Positions 1 through 7,512 of a stretch of 64,000 nucleotides of DNA are shown one piece after another. How positions within the stretch are numbered: position 1 is the first letter of the stretch; the number at the start of each line of letters is the position of its first letter. The position numbers were made by a program, and so were the translations under genes. Source of the stretch: JAFGCL01 sp964423835 (GTDB lineage Bacteria > Chloroflexota > Dehalococcoidia > UBA2247 > RBG-13-53-26). The stretch is from NCBI GenBank assembly GCA_964423835.1, contig CAYRGJ010000008.1:1-64000 (forward strand). The letters are read 5' to 3'. The notes under the pieces are model-generated. The model did no database searches. It worked only from the letters and a program-made list of their open reading frames with translations, and was not told the origin of the DNA.

Positions 1-50
1 CAAAGATCGTGATGAAATCGCCGGAAGGTGGGTCAAAGTTCGTGATGATT
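1..50. repeat. Two direct repeats, possible insertion-sequence end
   Basis: The 17-base motif CAAAGATCGTGATGAAA at 1-17 recurs as CAAAGTTCGTGATGATT at 34-50, with starts 33 bases apart. Paired direct repeats of this size just inside an end are typical of IS21-family elements, whose IstA transposase binds several terminal repeats. TGACAGG follows the second copy, so a left-lying element would end with TGTCA on the opposite strand. No transposase is visible because the window begins here. The repeat is seen; the IS21 reading is inference. Confidence 0.35.
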
Positions 51-741
51 GACAGGCCTGCTGGCCCCTGCCAGGTCGGGGAACCAGGCCCGTCTTGTTG
101 AGGATCTGTTGATATTCCCGCCGCGTTATTGACACCTTGTTGAGCATCCTGCCCATATATTTAGGAGGCCACGTTCGATCCGGCAGGTGGGGGCCCGATT
201 TGTCCGCGCCGGGTCAGGCTGCCTGAGCGTCCCATGTGGCCGAGATGCCCTGCGGAAGAGTGTTGAGGATGGGAAGTCAGTCCCACCTTGTTCCGGGGCC
301 GGCTGCCGATACCCGTTGGGGGGAGCGAAGATGTCAGAAGAGAATACCGATGAGAAGCAATCGAGACGAGATCCGAGACAGGGCAACAAGGATACGAGCG
401 AGAATGGAAGGCACACGATCCCCGCTCAGATGCTGTAGAGACGCCGCCGGACCATCGGCGGTTGCACGGCGTTCGCCTGCATGCTCCCACTTCTGGATCA
501 TCGAAGCGGCAATGGGCGCGATTAGCAGGGGGGCATGCAGCATCTGCGGAGAGGAGAGGCTGTTCCGGAACAACCCCCTCCCGTCTGAGTTCGCACAATT
601 CAAGGCCATCCATGATGGGCATGACGGTAATGGACGCGCCGAGCCAGGGAGTGACAGGGATTACCATCTGTTTCAGATGCCGCGAAAGAGGCATCTGGGG
701 CCCCGAGTCGTGTAACCGGCGGGGATGGAAGAGGAGGACGA
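51..741. other. Gene-free stretch
   Basis: No open frame here has a recognisable product, and the overlapping frames on both strands are arginine- and proline-rich, as expected of non-coding high-GC DNA. A 35-codon frame at 331-438 follows a GGGGGAG sequence but has no recognisable features. I see no tRNA, and no clear promoter apart from whatever drives the gene at 742. Confidence 0.4.
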
Positions 742-1017
742 ATGGCGTTGTCTGAGACATACGGGAAGGTGGACATTCCGACGATTGGTGAGGATGAACC
801 TGTGTTCATCCTGCGAGGCCAGGATATCCTGGCAGGATCGGCAATAGAGATGTACCGGCTTCTGGCGGAGGCCCATGGTTGCCAGGTGGCTGAGGCAATG
901 GCCAGGGAGTCAGGCAGCTTTCGAAAGTGGCTGGGGCAGAAGAAGCTGCCAGTGTGGCCCCTGCTGGATCAGCCTGACCACAATCGTCGTGCGGTGATTG
1001 CTGGCAAAGAGCGGTAA
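742..1017 (+). CDS. Small hypothetical protein (91 aa)
   Basis: I do not recognise this family. The 91-residue product is soluble and predicted cytoplasmic, with no membrane segment or signal peptide. The start is supported by a strong ribosome binding site, GAGGAGG, a few bases before the ATG. The gene lies 12 bases before the next membrane-protein gene, which has its own Shine-Dalgarno, so the two may be co-transcribed. The C-terminal half is rich in Trp, Lys and Arg. A real gene is likely from the ribosome binding site and spacing, but function is unknown. Confidence 0.5.
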   Translation: MALSETYGKVDIPTIGEDEPVFILRGQDILAGSAIEMYRLLAEAHGCQVAEAMARESGSFRKWLGQKKLPVWPLLDQPDHNRRAVIAGKER

Positions 1018-1029
1018 AGGAGGTCTTAG

Positions 1030-1407
1030 ATGGCTAATGCTTTGGCGCTGCTAGGCAAGATCGCATTCGTAGTCGGCGTCCTGTTCGCGATCTTCGGTGG
1101 AATCTGGGGAGGCAAATCCGTACCGACCAATGAAGTGGTGATATGGGTACTCCTGATCGCCGGCATACTCATCGGGCTGCTCAACGTCACTGCCAAAGAG
1201 GGGGCCACGGTGCTGGCAGCCGCCGTTGCCCTGATCATCCTGGGCATCTGGGGCTTCACGCCGGCCGCGGCTCCAATCGCCGATGTGTCTGAGACACTGG
1301 CGGAGAACCTGCAGGGCGTGGTCTGTTCGTTTGCCCTTCTCATGGCTCCGGCAGCCATCATCGTGGCCGTCAAAGCGGTCATTGCCACCGCCAAGCCAGG
1401 CGACTAG
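1030..1407 (+). CDS. Small membrane protein (125 aa)
   Basis: A small integral membrane protein with about four hydrophobic segments: near residues 5-25 (ending in a glycine-rich FGGIWGG turn), 35-52, 58-75 and 92-118. AAAGGAGG lies 6-7 bases before the ATG and fixes the start. No catalytic motif is visible and I cannot assign a family. It sits between another small gene and a YeaQ-like membrane gene, and a hairpin follows its stop. Codon use here is visibly less GC-biased than in most of the window. Confidence 0.6.
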   Translation: MANALALLGKIAFVVGVLFAIFGGIWGGKSVPTNEVVIWVLLIAGILIGLLNVTAKEGATVLAAAVALIILGIWGFTPAAAPIADVSETLAENLQGVVCSFALLMAPAAIIVAVKAVIATAKPGD

Positions 1408-1430
1408 ACCTGTTCGACGATCCTGTTGCA

Positions 1431-1462
1431 GAGAGGCGCCTCTTCCTCGTGGGGGGCCTCTC
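1431..1462 (+). terminator. Hairpin terminator after the 1030-1407 gene
   Basis: GAGAGGC at 1431-1437 pairs with GCCTCTC at 1456-1462 and is followed by TTGT. It begins 23 bases after the stop codon, consistent with an intrinsic terminator with a weak T tract. Confidence 0.5.
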
Positions 1463-1510
1463 TTGTCAGGCTGATGGTCGCGCCGACTCGCGGTGAAAGG
1501 AGGTGAGGAC

Positions 1511-1777
1511 ATGGGAGTCCTCTGGTACATACTGCTCGGTGCGCTGGCAGGTATCCTCGCCAGGCTGATTCACCCGGGCAAGGAACGCATGGGGTGGATC
1601 ATGACTATCCTGATCGGTATCGCCGGGTGCTTTCTGGCCGGGCTCATCGGCGACTTGGCTGGCTGGTGGGATGCCATATCATTTCGGGGCTTCATCGTCG
1701 CCTTGGCCGTGACGGTCCTGCTGTTGAGTATCTACGCCAGGCTGACCGTCCCCAGGAAGAAGGCGGCATCCCGGTGA
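1511..1777 (+). CDS. GlsB/YeaQ/YmgE-family membrane protein
   Basis: An 88-residue membrane protein of the GlsB/YeaQ/YmgE (transglycosylase-associated) family. It shows the family layout: a first transmembrane helix (WYILLGALAGILARLI), a short polar loop with PGKE, then a glycine-rich helix (MGWIMTILIGIAGCFLAGLI) and a third C-terminal helix. The family is tied to general stress and envelope functions, but its biochemical role is unknown. The ATG at 1511 is chosen over an in-frame GTG at 1493 because AAAGGAGGTG sits just upstream of it. It is probably expressed alone, between two hairpins. Confidence 0.75.
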   Translation: MGVLWYILLGALAGILARLIHPGKERMGWIMTILIGIAGCFLAGLIGDLAGWWDAISFRGFIVALAVTVLLLSIYARLTVPRKKAASR

Positions 1778-1899
1778 ATTCGTGGCCAGCGCCACGGGCA
1801 ACACACGGCATGAGGCACCAACTAGCACAGAATGCGTCGTGCCTTGCTGTCCGCGCGGCACGTCTGGACTGAAGCCATTCCCCAGAGCATTGCAGGAGG

Positions 1900-1923
1900 A
1901 GAGAGGCCGCAGAGCCCCTCTCT
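1900..1923 (+). terminator. Hairpin terminator after the YeaQ-like gene
   Basis: AGAGAGG at 1900-1906 pairs with CCTCTCT at 1917-1923, followed by TCCTGTTT. The stem resembles the hairpin at 1431-1462. It lies in the 296-base gap between the YeaQ-like gene and the sensor kinase; I see no gene in that gap. Confidence 0.5.
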
Positions 1924-2073
1924 TCCTGTTTGGGGAGCCGGATGGTGGTGCCAGGGCTCTGTGATCATTCATGGTCGAGAAGGGGAGGCTCCTGGGAAGC
2001 GCAAAGGTCCTGGCCTGGGTGTGGCATCTACTGCTGGACGGGTGGTAGTATTGGCTGGGACTGGTTAGCGTCG

Positions 2074-3705
2074 ATGAAAAAATGCTCCATCCTGCTCCTG
2101 TGTGTCTTGTTGCTCGCTGTGTCTGTTCCCGCCTTGTCCGTCTCTGCCGGTGATTCGATTACGGTCAGAGTCGGGCTCTATGAGAACAACCCCAAGATCT
2201 TCGCTGGCGAAGAAGGGCAAGCGTCAGGATTCTGGGGAGACATCGTGAATTACATCGCTTCAAAGGAGGGGTGGCGGGTCGAGTATGTACCCGGAACCTG
2301 GAACGAGTGCCTGACCAGACTGCAGAATGAAGAAATAGACATCATGCCGGACGTGGCATTTACGGAGGACAGGGCCGCACTATACGATTTCTCCCAAGAG
2401 GCCGTCTACGTGAGCTGGTCACGGGTGTATGCCAGAAGAGGGGTTCAGATAGAGTCCATCCTGGACCTCGAAGGAAAGACCGTGGCGGTGCTCAGGGGCA
2501 GCGTCAACGTCGAGGGACCGGAAGGCATAGAGAAGCTCGTCGGCGAATTCCATGTCCAGTGTGCCTTCATGGAGACTGACAGCTATGTCAGTGTCTTTGG
2601 ACTGGCGGACAGCGGAGAGGCGGATGCAGCGGTCGTCAGCAAGGACTTCGGCCACCTGCACGCGGCGGATTATGATGTGGTGGAGACGGCTATACTCTTC
2701 CAACCTTCCTCCCTCCACTTCGCCTTGGCGAAAGGCGCCAGCCTGACACCTTACCTCATAGAGAGGCTGGACTACCGCGTGGCAGAACTCAAGGGCGATC
2801 AGGGCTCCATCTACTACACGTCTCTGGGTAACTGGCTGGGGGTCAGACCGGTCGGGGGAAGCGTAGTCAAGGTTCCCAGATGGATCATGTGGACCTTGGC
2901 AGGTGTGCTGCTGCTGGTGTTGCTGCTGGCCGCAGGCTCCTTTGTCCTGAGGATCCAGGTAAAGGCCAGGACCAGAGAGCTGCAGGCGGAAGCCATCGAG
3001 CGTCAGAGATACGAGGAAATGGACAAGCTGAAGAGCAATCTGCTTTCCATGGTCACCCACGAGCTCCGCACGCCGCTGGCCACGATAAAGGGCTATTCAA
3101 CCATGCTGGTCGACTATGGTGAGAATCTCGAGGACGATGAGAAGGCCAGGTCTCTGACATCCATTGACAAGGCAACGGACCGTCTGGTCAGCCTGGTGGA
3201 TCAACTGCTGGAAATGTCCCGCATGGAGGCGGGGATGTTGAAACTGGAGAAGGACCTTGTCGATCCGGCCGAACTGATAGAACAGACACTGGTCGACGCG
3301 AGATTGCGGTCGCCGGACCATCGGCTTGAGGCGGACGTACCGGCGAGCCTGCCGCTGGGCCGCATGGATGCCAACCGTATTCGGCAGGTACTGGAGAATC
3401 TGATCGACAATGCCATCAAGTATGCTTCCGATGGGAAAGAGGTGACGGTGTCAGCGCTGTCCCGTGACGCCAGCCTTGTCTTCAGCGTAACTGACCATGG
3501 CCCCGGAATACCCGAAGGCGAGCTGGAAAAGGTCTTTGACCGGCTGTATCGTGTAGAGGGGCGACCGGCACCGCTGGTGCATGGGCTGGGGCTGGGACTA
3601 TCCATCTGTAAAGGCTTGGTGGAGGCTCACGGAGGCCGGATCTGGGCGGAAAGCAAGATCGGCCAGGGAAGCCGGTTCGTCTTCACCATTCCATTAGGAT
3701 CATAG
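2074..3705 (+). CDS. Sensor histidine kinase with periplasmic solute-binding sensor domain
   Basis: A 543-residue membrane kinase. Residues 1-26 form a signal peptide. About 28-265 is a type 3 extracellular solute-binding domain (VRVGLYENNPKIF, EEIDIMPDVAFTEDRA), as in amino-acid-binding proteins. One transmembrane helix spans about 270-295. A HisKA domain follows, with phospho-acceptor His329 in THELRTP. The HATPase domain has an N box (ENLIDNAIKYA, about 440), DHGPGIPEGE and GLGLGLSICKGL. It should sense a small periplasmic ligand and phosphorylate the regulator encoded 13 bases downstream. The ATG at 2074 is chosen because it begins the signal peptide; the upstream in-frame extension is not protein-like. 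No clear Shine-Dalgarno is seen. Confidence 0.9.
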   Translation: MKKCSILLLCVLLLAVSVPALSVSAGDSITVRVGLYENNPKIFAGEEGQASGFWGDIVNYIASKEGWRVEYVPGTWNECLTRLQNEEIDIMPDVAFTEDRAALYDFSQEAVYVSWSRVYARRGVQIESILDLEGKTVAVLRGSVNVEGPEGIEKLVGEFHVQCAFMETDSYVSVFGLADSGEADAAVVSKDFGHLHAADYDVVETAILFQPSSLHFALAKGASLTPYLIERLDYRVAELKGDQGSIYYTSLGNWLGVRPVGGSVVKVPRWIMWTLAGVLLLVLLLAAGSFVLRIQVKARTRELQAEAIERQRYEEMDKLKSNLLSMVTHELRTPLATIKGYSTMLVDYGENLEDDEKARSLTSIDKATDRLVSLVDQLLEMSRMEAGMLKLEKDLVDPAELIEQTLVDARLRSPDHRLEADVPASLPLGRMDANRIRQVLENLIDNAIKYASDGKEVTVSALSRDASLVFSVTDHGPGIPEGELEKVFDRLYRVEGRPAPLVHGLGLGLSICKGLVEAHGGRIWAESKIGQGSRFVFTIPLGS

Positions 3706-3718
3706 GAGGCAGGCGGAC

Positions 3719-4417
3719 ATGCCGCCAAGGGAAACCAGAGTCCTGGCCGTCGATGACGATGCGGAGATCCTCCGGCTTGTCCGGCGGGTGCTGGAGATGG
3801 AAGGCTTTGTCGTTGTCACGGCTGAAAGCGGTGAAGCCGCGATGCAGGAGCTGGGTCGCGGGGAATTCGATCTGGCTTTGCTGGACCTGATGATGCCGGG
3901 CATTGATGGTATGGCCGTATGCCGGCACATACGCAGCTTCTCCACGTTGCCGGTCATCCTGATCACGGCCAAAGCCCATGATGACGACAAGGTGACGGGG
4001 CTCAACGCAGGCGCCGATGACTACATAACAAAGCCCTTTTCAACACGGGAACTTGTCGCCAGGGTGAGGGCGGTGCTCAGGCGCAGCGAGGTGACATCCA
4101 ACGCCCCATCAGCCCCCAAGGTGGTGAGCGGTGACCTGCAGATCGACTTCCCGGCGAGGATGGTGACTGTAGCCGGGCAGGAAGTCAAACTGACACCAAC
4201 CGAGTTCAACCTTCTCCAGGTATTGGCCCAGAACAGCGGCAAGGTGCTTACCCACACCCAATTGCTGAACCGCGTCTGGGGTAGCGACTACAGCGGCGAA
4301 ATGAGATATCTCCATGTCTACATCAGCCGGCTTCGCAAGGAACTCAGGCTCGAGAGGCACGGTCAGCCGACAATTGAGAGCATCAACGGCGTTGGATATC
4401 GGTTCAACATCCTGTGA
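3719..4417 (+). CDS. OmpR/PhoB-family response regulator
   Basis: A 232-residue response regulator. The receiver domain (about 5-120) has the acidic pocket VDDD at 11-14, phospho-acceptor Asp56 in LLDLMMP, the Thr of LITAKA and the Lys of ITKPFS. The C-terminal winged helix (about 135-230) has the OmpR signature LTPTEFNLLQVLAQNSGKVLT and a typical end, INGVGYRFN. ATAGGAGG precedes the ATG, and the gene starts 13 bases after the kinase stop, so the pair is an operon. Targets are not visible. Confidence 0.95.
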   Translation: MPPRETRVLAVDDDAEILRLVRRVLEMEGFVVVTAESGEAAMQELGRGEFDLALLDLMMPGIDGMAVCRHIRSFSTLPVILITAKAHDDDKVTGLNAGADDYITKPFSTRELVARVRAVLRRSEVTSNAPSAPKVVSGDLQIDFPARMVTVAGQEVKLTPTEFNLLQVLAQNSGKVLTHTQLLNRVWGSDYSGEMRYLHVYISRLRKELRLERHGQPTIESINGVGYRFNIL

Positions 4418-4527
4418 GTCCGGTCAGGGCTGGGGAATAGCGCCAGAACGGCAAGTCCCGACAGGTAGACTCGGAATGCTGGACCTGGCGTTACTGCAGA
4501 TGGAACTCGATGCTTCGAGCCGGCCTT

Positions 4528-4551
4528 CAGCCTCAGAAACCTATGAGGCTG
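4528..4551. terminator. Hairpin between convergent genes
   Basis: CAGCCTCA at 4528-4535 pairs with TGAGGCTG at 4544-4551 around an 8-base loop. It lies in the 182-base gap between the response regulator (plus) and the methyltransferase (minus), so it could terminate transcription from both sides. No T tract is obvious. Confidence 0.35.
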
Positions 4552-4599
4552 CAGTTCTGCAGGTCGCAGGTCGTTGGGCGAGCGGGCCAGGCCGGCATC

Positions 4600-5472
4600 T
4601 CAGGGAGAAGGTGCTGTGCCCGGTGGGGGGCCGTCGACCCCAACCAGCGCACCGAGTCCGGGTTCGTAGAGATTCTCGCCGGTCGCTTCGGTGCGCCTGG
4701 CCGTCACGCGCAGCAGTCCGATGTATCTACCGCGGTCTTCTTCCAGGGCTTCAGCATCCGACGGAAACAGGTTCTTGCCAGTGGCCTCGAGAGCGCGATC
4801 GAAGTCCCGCCAGTGCCGCCAGCCATCCGGCAGCGCCCCGACGGCCGTCTCCATCACCTTCGGGCAACCCTGCCACAGCTCTTGCCAGAACCCGGCGGTC
4901 TTGAAGCAGAGGCAGTCGCTATCCCAGAATACCTTGCCGTTGGACTGGGGTTGCGCCAGGTGTGGCGGCACCGTGCTGCCAAAAGGTTGCATCAGGCCGG
5001 GCACGACCACGCCGACAAGCCCGGCCGGCCGCACGAAGCGGGCCAGGTAGTCGAGGTACAGGGTGTCGGTGCCGAAGTACTGGTAGGCATCGATGGAGAC
5101 CGCCACATCGAAGAAGCCTCGCGCGAAGGGCAGCGCATGGGCCTCGGCCTTCAATGGGCAGACCAGGCCGGCCATGCCTGACGCGACAATCCGCTGCCAG
5201 TTGTGGTCGGGACTCATCCACAGGTCGGCTGCCCAAACATGCACACCGAACTCGCGGGCCAGGAAGATGCTGGTCATGGCCTTTCCGCAGCCCAGGTCCA
5301 ACACCCGCATTCCCGGCTTCAGAGGCAGCACCTCGCACAGCCATTCAGCCAGCCAGACAGCGTTCGGCCCCATCTGGTTGTCCAACATCCATTCTTGATC
5401 GTACGATGCTGACCTGGGGAACTCATCCTTCTGGAGCAGCGATCTGACCTCATCCGAGATCGGCCTGTTCAT
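4600..5472 (-). CDS. Class I SAM-dependent methyltransferase
   Basis: A 290-residue soluble methyltransferase. The SAM-binding motif I, MRVLDLGCGKAMTSIFLA, lies at about residues 54-71, followed by acidic motif II (VWAADLW) and a post-I region DVAVSIDAYQYFG. A second half with KVFWDSDCLCFKTAGFWQELW probably forms the substrate lid. The small-molecule type is favoured by the cyclopropane-synthase/UbiE-like organisation, but the substrate is unknown. The C terminus ends in a proline-rich tail. It is convergent with the two-component operon and appears monocistronic. Confidence 0.75.
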   Translation of the reverse strand: MNRPISDEVRSLLQKDEFPRSASYDQEWMLDNQMGPNAVWLAEWLCEVLPLKPGMRVLDLGCGKAMTSIFLAREFGVHVWAADLWMSPDHNWQRIVASGMAGLVCPLKAEAHALPFARGFFDVAVSIDAYQYFGTDTLYLDYLARFVRPAGLVGVVVPGLMQPFGSTVPPHLAQPQSNGKVFWDSDCLCFKTAGFWQELWQGCPKVMETAVGALPDGWRHWRDFDRALEATGKNLFPSDAEALEEDRGRYIGLLRVTARRTEATGENLYEPGLGALVGVDGPPPGTAPSP

Positions 5473-5586
5473 AGCCCATATTCTAGCATTTTTGGCCCGG
5501 CGGGCGCCCCTGGCGGCGGCCGTATTGACAGAAAGGGCCCGGAGGGCGAGACTCTGCGGCGAGAGTCCTGTGAGCCGGGGCCGACG

Positions 5587-5742
5587 GTGGCGCAGGGGCT
5601 CCGGATGCTGGGCCGGGCGCCGAGCTGGATACCGGGGAGGCGCAACCGCTGGACGCTGACCCTGGCCTCACGGCTGATGCCGCGCCGGCAGCTGATCAGG
5701 ATCGTGGGGAGCAACATGCGGCAGTGGTATGGAAAGCAGTAG
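5587..5742 (+). pseudogene. Remnant: C-terminal end of a short-chain dehydrogenase
   Basis: A 51-codon open frame ends at TAG 5740-5742 and reads VAQGLRMLGRAPSWIPG, then RRNRWTLTLASRLMPRR. It ends VGSNMRQWYGKQ. This matches the usual end of membrane-associated short-chain dehydrogenases: an A-x-x-x-L-x-x-LGR helix, a PSxIPG turn, a hydrophobic helix with LLPRR and a final basic helix. No Rossmann domain, active-site Tyr/Lys or start lies upstream, where the sequence runs into the methyltransferase start. I read it as the stump of a deleted gene. Confidence 0.5.
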
Positions 5743-5744
5743 AA

Positions 5745-5770
5745 GCGGGCCGGTGATGCCACCGGCCCGC
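5745..5770. terminator. Strong hairpin between remnant and flavoprotein gene
   Basis: GCGGGCCGGT at 5745-5754 pairs perfectly with ACCGGCCCGC at 5761-5770 around a 6-base loop. It lies 39 bases beyond the stop of the minus-strand flavoprotein gene and directly after the dehydrogenase remnant, so it probably served both directions. There is no strong T run. Confidence 0.5.
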
Positions 5771-5808
5771 CGCCTGCTTTCCGGCCCTGACCACGCCGGA
5801 TAGCCTTT

Positions 5809-7482
5809 CTAGTCCTTGATGTACGTGTCCACGTACTTGTTGACGAATCCGGGCGCCTTCCACCATTTCTTGGCCCCCAGGTCCTCCACTATGGCCTGGC
5901 TGGCGATGTAGGACGGCCCCCCGGTGACCATGCCCCCGGGGTAGGTGGAGGCGCCGCAGACGTACAGGCCGCCCACCGGCGTCCTGGTGCTGGAGCAGGA
6001 CTGGTCCGGGCGGTTGTTCCCCATCTGCAGAATGGTGTAGTCGCCGTGCTTGATCCCGCCGCGCACCATGCAGGGGATCCTTCTCTCGATGTCCACCGGG
6101 GACTCGCTGGTCTGCAGGAGGATGTCCTTCCGGCTGAAGCCCTTGAGGTGGCCGAGCCACAGGTCCAGGACCTTGTTCTCGATGTCCTTCTTCCTCTTCT
6201 CCCAGTTTTCCTTGTTTCCGTCCAGGTCGTACGGGGCGGGGAACTGGAACTTGGAGACGTGATGCCCTGGGATGTCCACCAGGGTAGGATCGTACAGGGT
6301 CTCACAGGTGGCGTGGCCGCCGATGTGGTCCAGCTTTCCGGCGCGGACGCCGGTGAAGAACTTCATCACCTCGTCCTCGTTCTCGAAGCCCATGATGTTC
6401 ATGAGTGACTGGCTGATGCCCGGCTCCTCCGCGTCGTAGACCAGGGGCTTCTCGGTGGCGATGTGCAGGGTCCACAGGCTCCACTTGTCGAACTTCCAGG
6501 AGTGGCAGCGCTCGGCCAGCTGGGCCGGGATGTTCTTCTCGCCCGCCAGCTTGAGGAAGGTGGTCTGCGGGTCCAGGCTCGAGGCCACGGCCTTGCACTT
6601 CACCTGGGTGCCGTCCCACAGCTCGACGCCGGTGACCTTCCCGGCGTCGATGTTGATCTTCGAGACCTCGGCGTTCTCGATGATGAGCCCGCCGTTCATT
6701 ATGACGTCCTTGCCGAACAGGCTGGCCAGCTTGTGGGAGCCGCCGTAGCACTGCTGCTTGTGCATGGCCCGGTTTATCATCAGGGGGAACAGGAAGGCCC
6801 CGGTTTCCATCGGGTCCAGGCCCCACATGCAGGCAGAGTACAGGAAGACCGCCCTCACCTTGGGGTTCTTGAAGGTCTGGGTCACCAGGTCGTAGGGTGA
6901 CTTCTCCATCATTTCCAGGAACTCCTGGCCCAGCCTGGTCCTCTGTGTCTTGACCACCAGGTCCAGCGAGGGCAGGGGCGGCACGTAAGTGCCCGGGGCC
7001 AGTATCTCGTCCATCATCTGGTCGATCTTCTTGATCCAGCCGTAGAAGGTCCGGGCGTCGTCGATGGACCAGCGCAGGATGGAGTCGTAGGTGTCCTCAT
7101 TCATGCGGTGCAGCAGGATCGATTTGCGGTCCTTGAAGAGCATGCCTGTCTGCGCGTTGGGATTGACCCAGGTGAGGCCCCTCTCCTTGAAATCGAAGTC
7201 CTGGTACATGGGCATGTACTCCACCATCAGGTGGTAGATGGCATGGGTGTTGGCGTAGTGGCAGGGGTAGAGTATCTCCTCGGTAGCCAGCCCGCCGCCG
7301 ATCTCGCCGCGGCGCTCCAGCAGGATGACCTTCAGCCCGGACTTGGCCAGGTAGGCCGCCGTGATCAGCCCATTGGGGCCGGCGCCGATCACCGCCACGT
7401 CGCACTCCAGCCGGTTCGACATGACCGGATGGACAATCTGGCCGTAGTTGCCTTCATTCCGGTAAGGTTGACGATGCTGCAT
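5809..7482 (-). CDS. Phytoene-desaturase-like FAD oxidoreductase
   Basis: A 557-residue flavoprotein of the phytoene desaturase/amine oxidase superfamily. The FAD dinucleotide-binding motif VIGAGPNGLITAAYLAKSG is at about residues 31-49, followed by the EIGGGLATEE ribose-binding region. The C-terminal FAD signature is GGLYVCGASTYPGG. No signal peptide is seen. It is the second gene of a minus-strand pair with a paralogue 30 bases upstream, and GAAGGAGG fixes the start. The family desaturates or isomerises isoprenoid or other hydrophobic substrates; no carotenoid genes (crtB, crtE) are present, so carotenoid synthesis is unlikely. A role with the divergent aldehyde oxidoreductase operon is inference. 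Confidence 0.8.
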   Translation of the reverse strand: MQHRQPYRNEGNYGQIVHPVMSNRLECDVAVIGAGPNGLITAAYLAKSGLKVILLERRGEIGGGLATEEILYPCHYANTHAIYHLMVEYMPMYQDFDFKERGLTWVNPNAQTGMLFKDRKSILLHRMNEDTYDSILRWSIDDARTFYGWIKKIDQMMDEILAPGTYVPPLPSLDLVVKTQRTRLGQEFLEMMEKSPYDLVTQTFKNPKVRAVFLYSACMWGLDPMETGAFLFPLMINRAMHKQQCYGGSHKLASLFGKDVIMNGGLIIENAEVSKINIDAGKVTGVELWDGTQVKCKAVASSLDPQTTFLKLAGEKNIPAQLAERCHSWKFDKWSLWTLHIATEKPLVYDAEEPGISQSLMNIMGFENEDEVMKFFTGVRAGKLDHIGGHATCETLYDPTLVDIPGHHVSKFQFPAPYDLDGNKENWEKRKKDIENKVLDLWLGHLKGFSRKDILLQTSESPVDIERRIPCMVRGGIKHGDYTILQMGNNRPDQSCSSTRTPVGGLYVCGASTYPGGMVTGGPSYIASQAIVEDLGAKKWWKAPGFVNKYVDTYIKD

Positions 7483-7512
7483 CAGATTGCCTCCTTCCTC
7501 GAGTTGTCCATC

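Noticed and set aside
331..438. 35-codon small open frame after GGGGGAG
   Set aside because: It is very short, charged, low-complexity and without neighbours or similarity that I recognise; a chance frame is as likely.
161..760. 199-codon minus-strand frame near the window start
   Set aside because: No motif, no ribosome binding site, and it overlaps a plus-strand gene start with better support.
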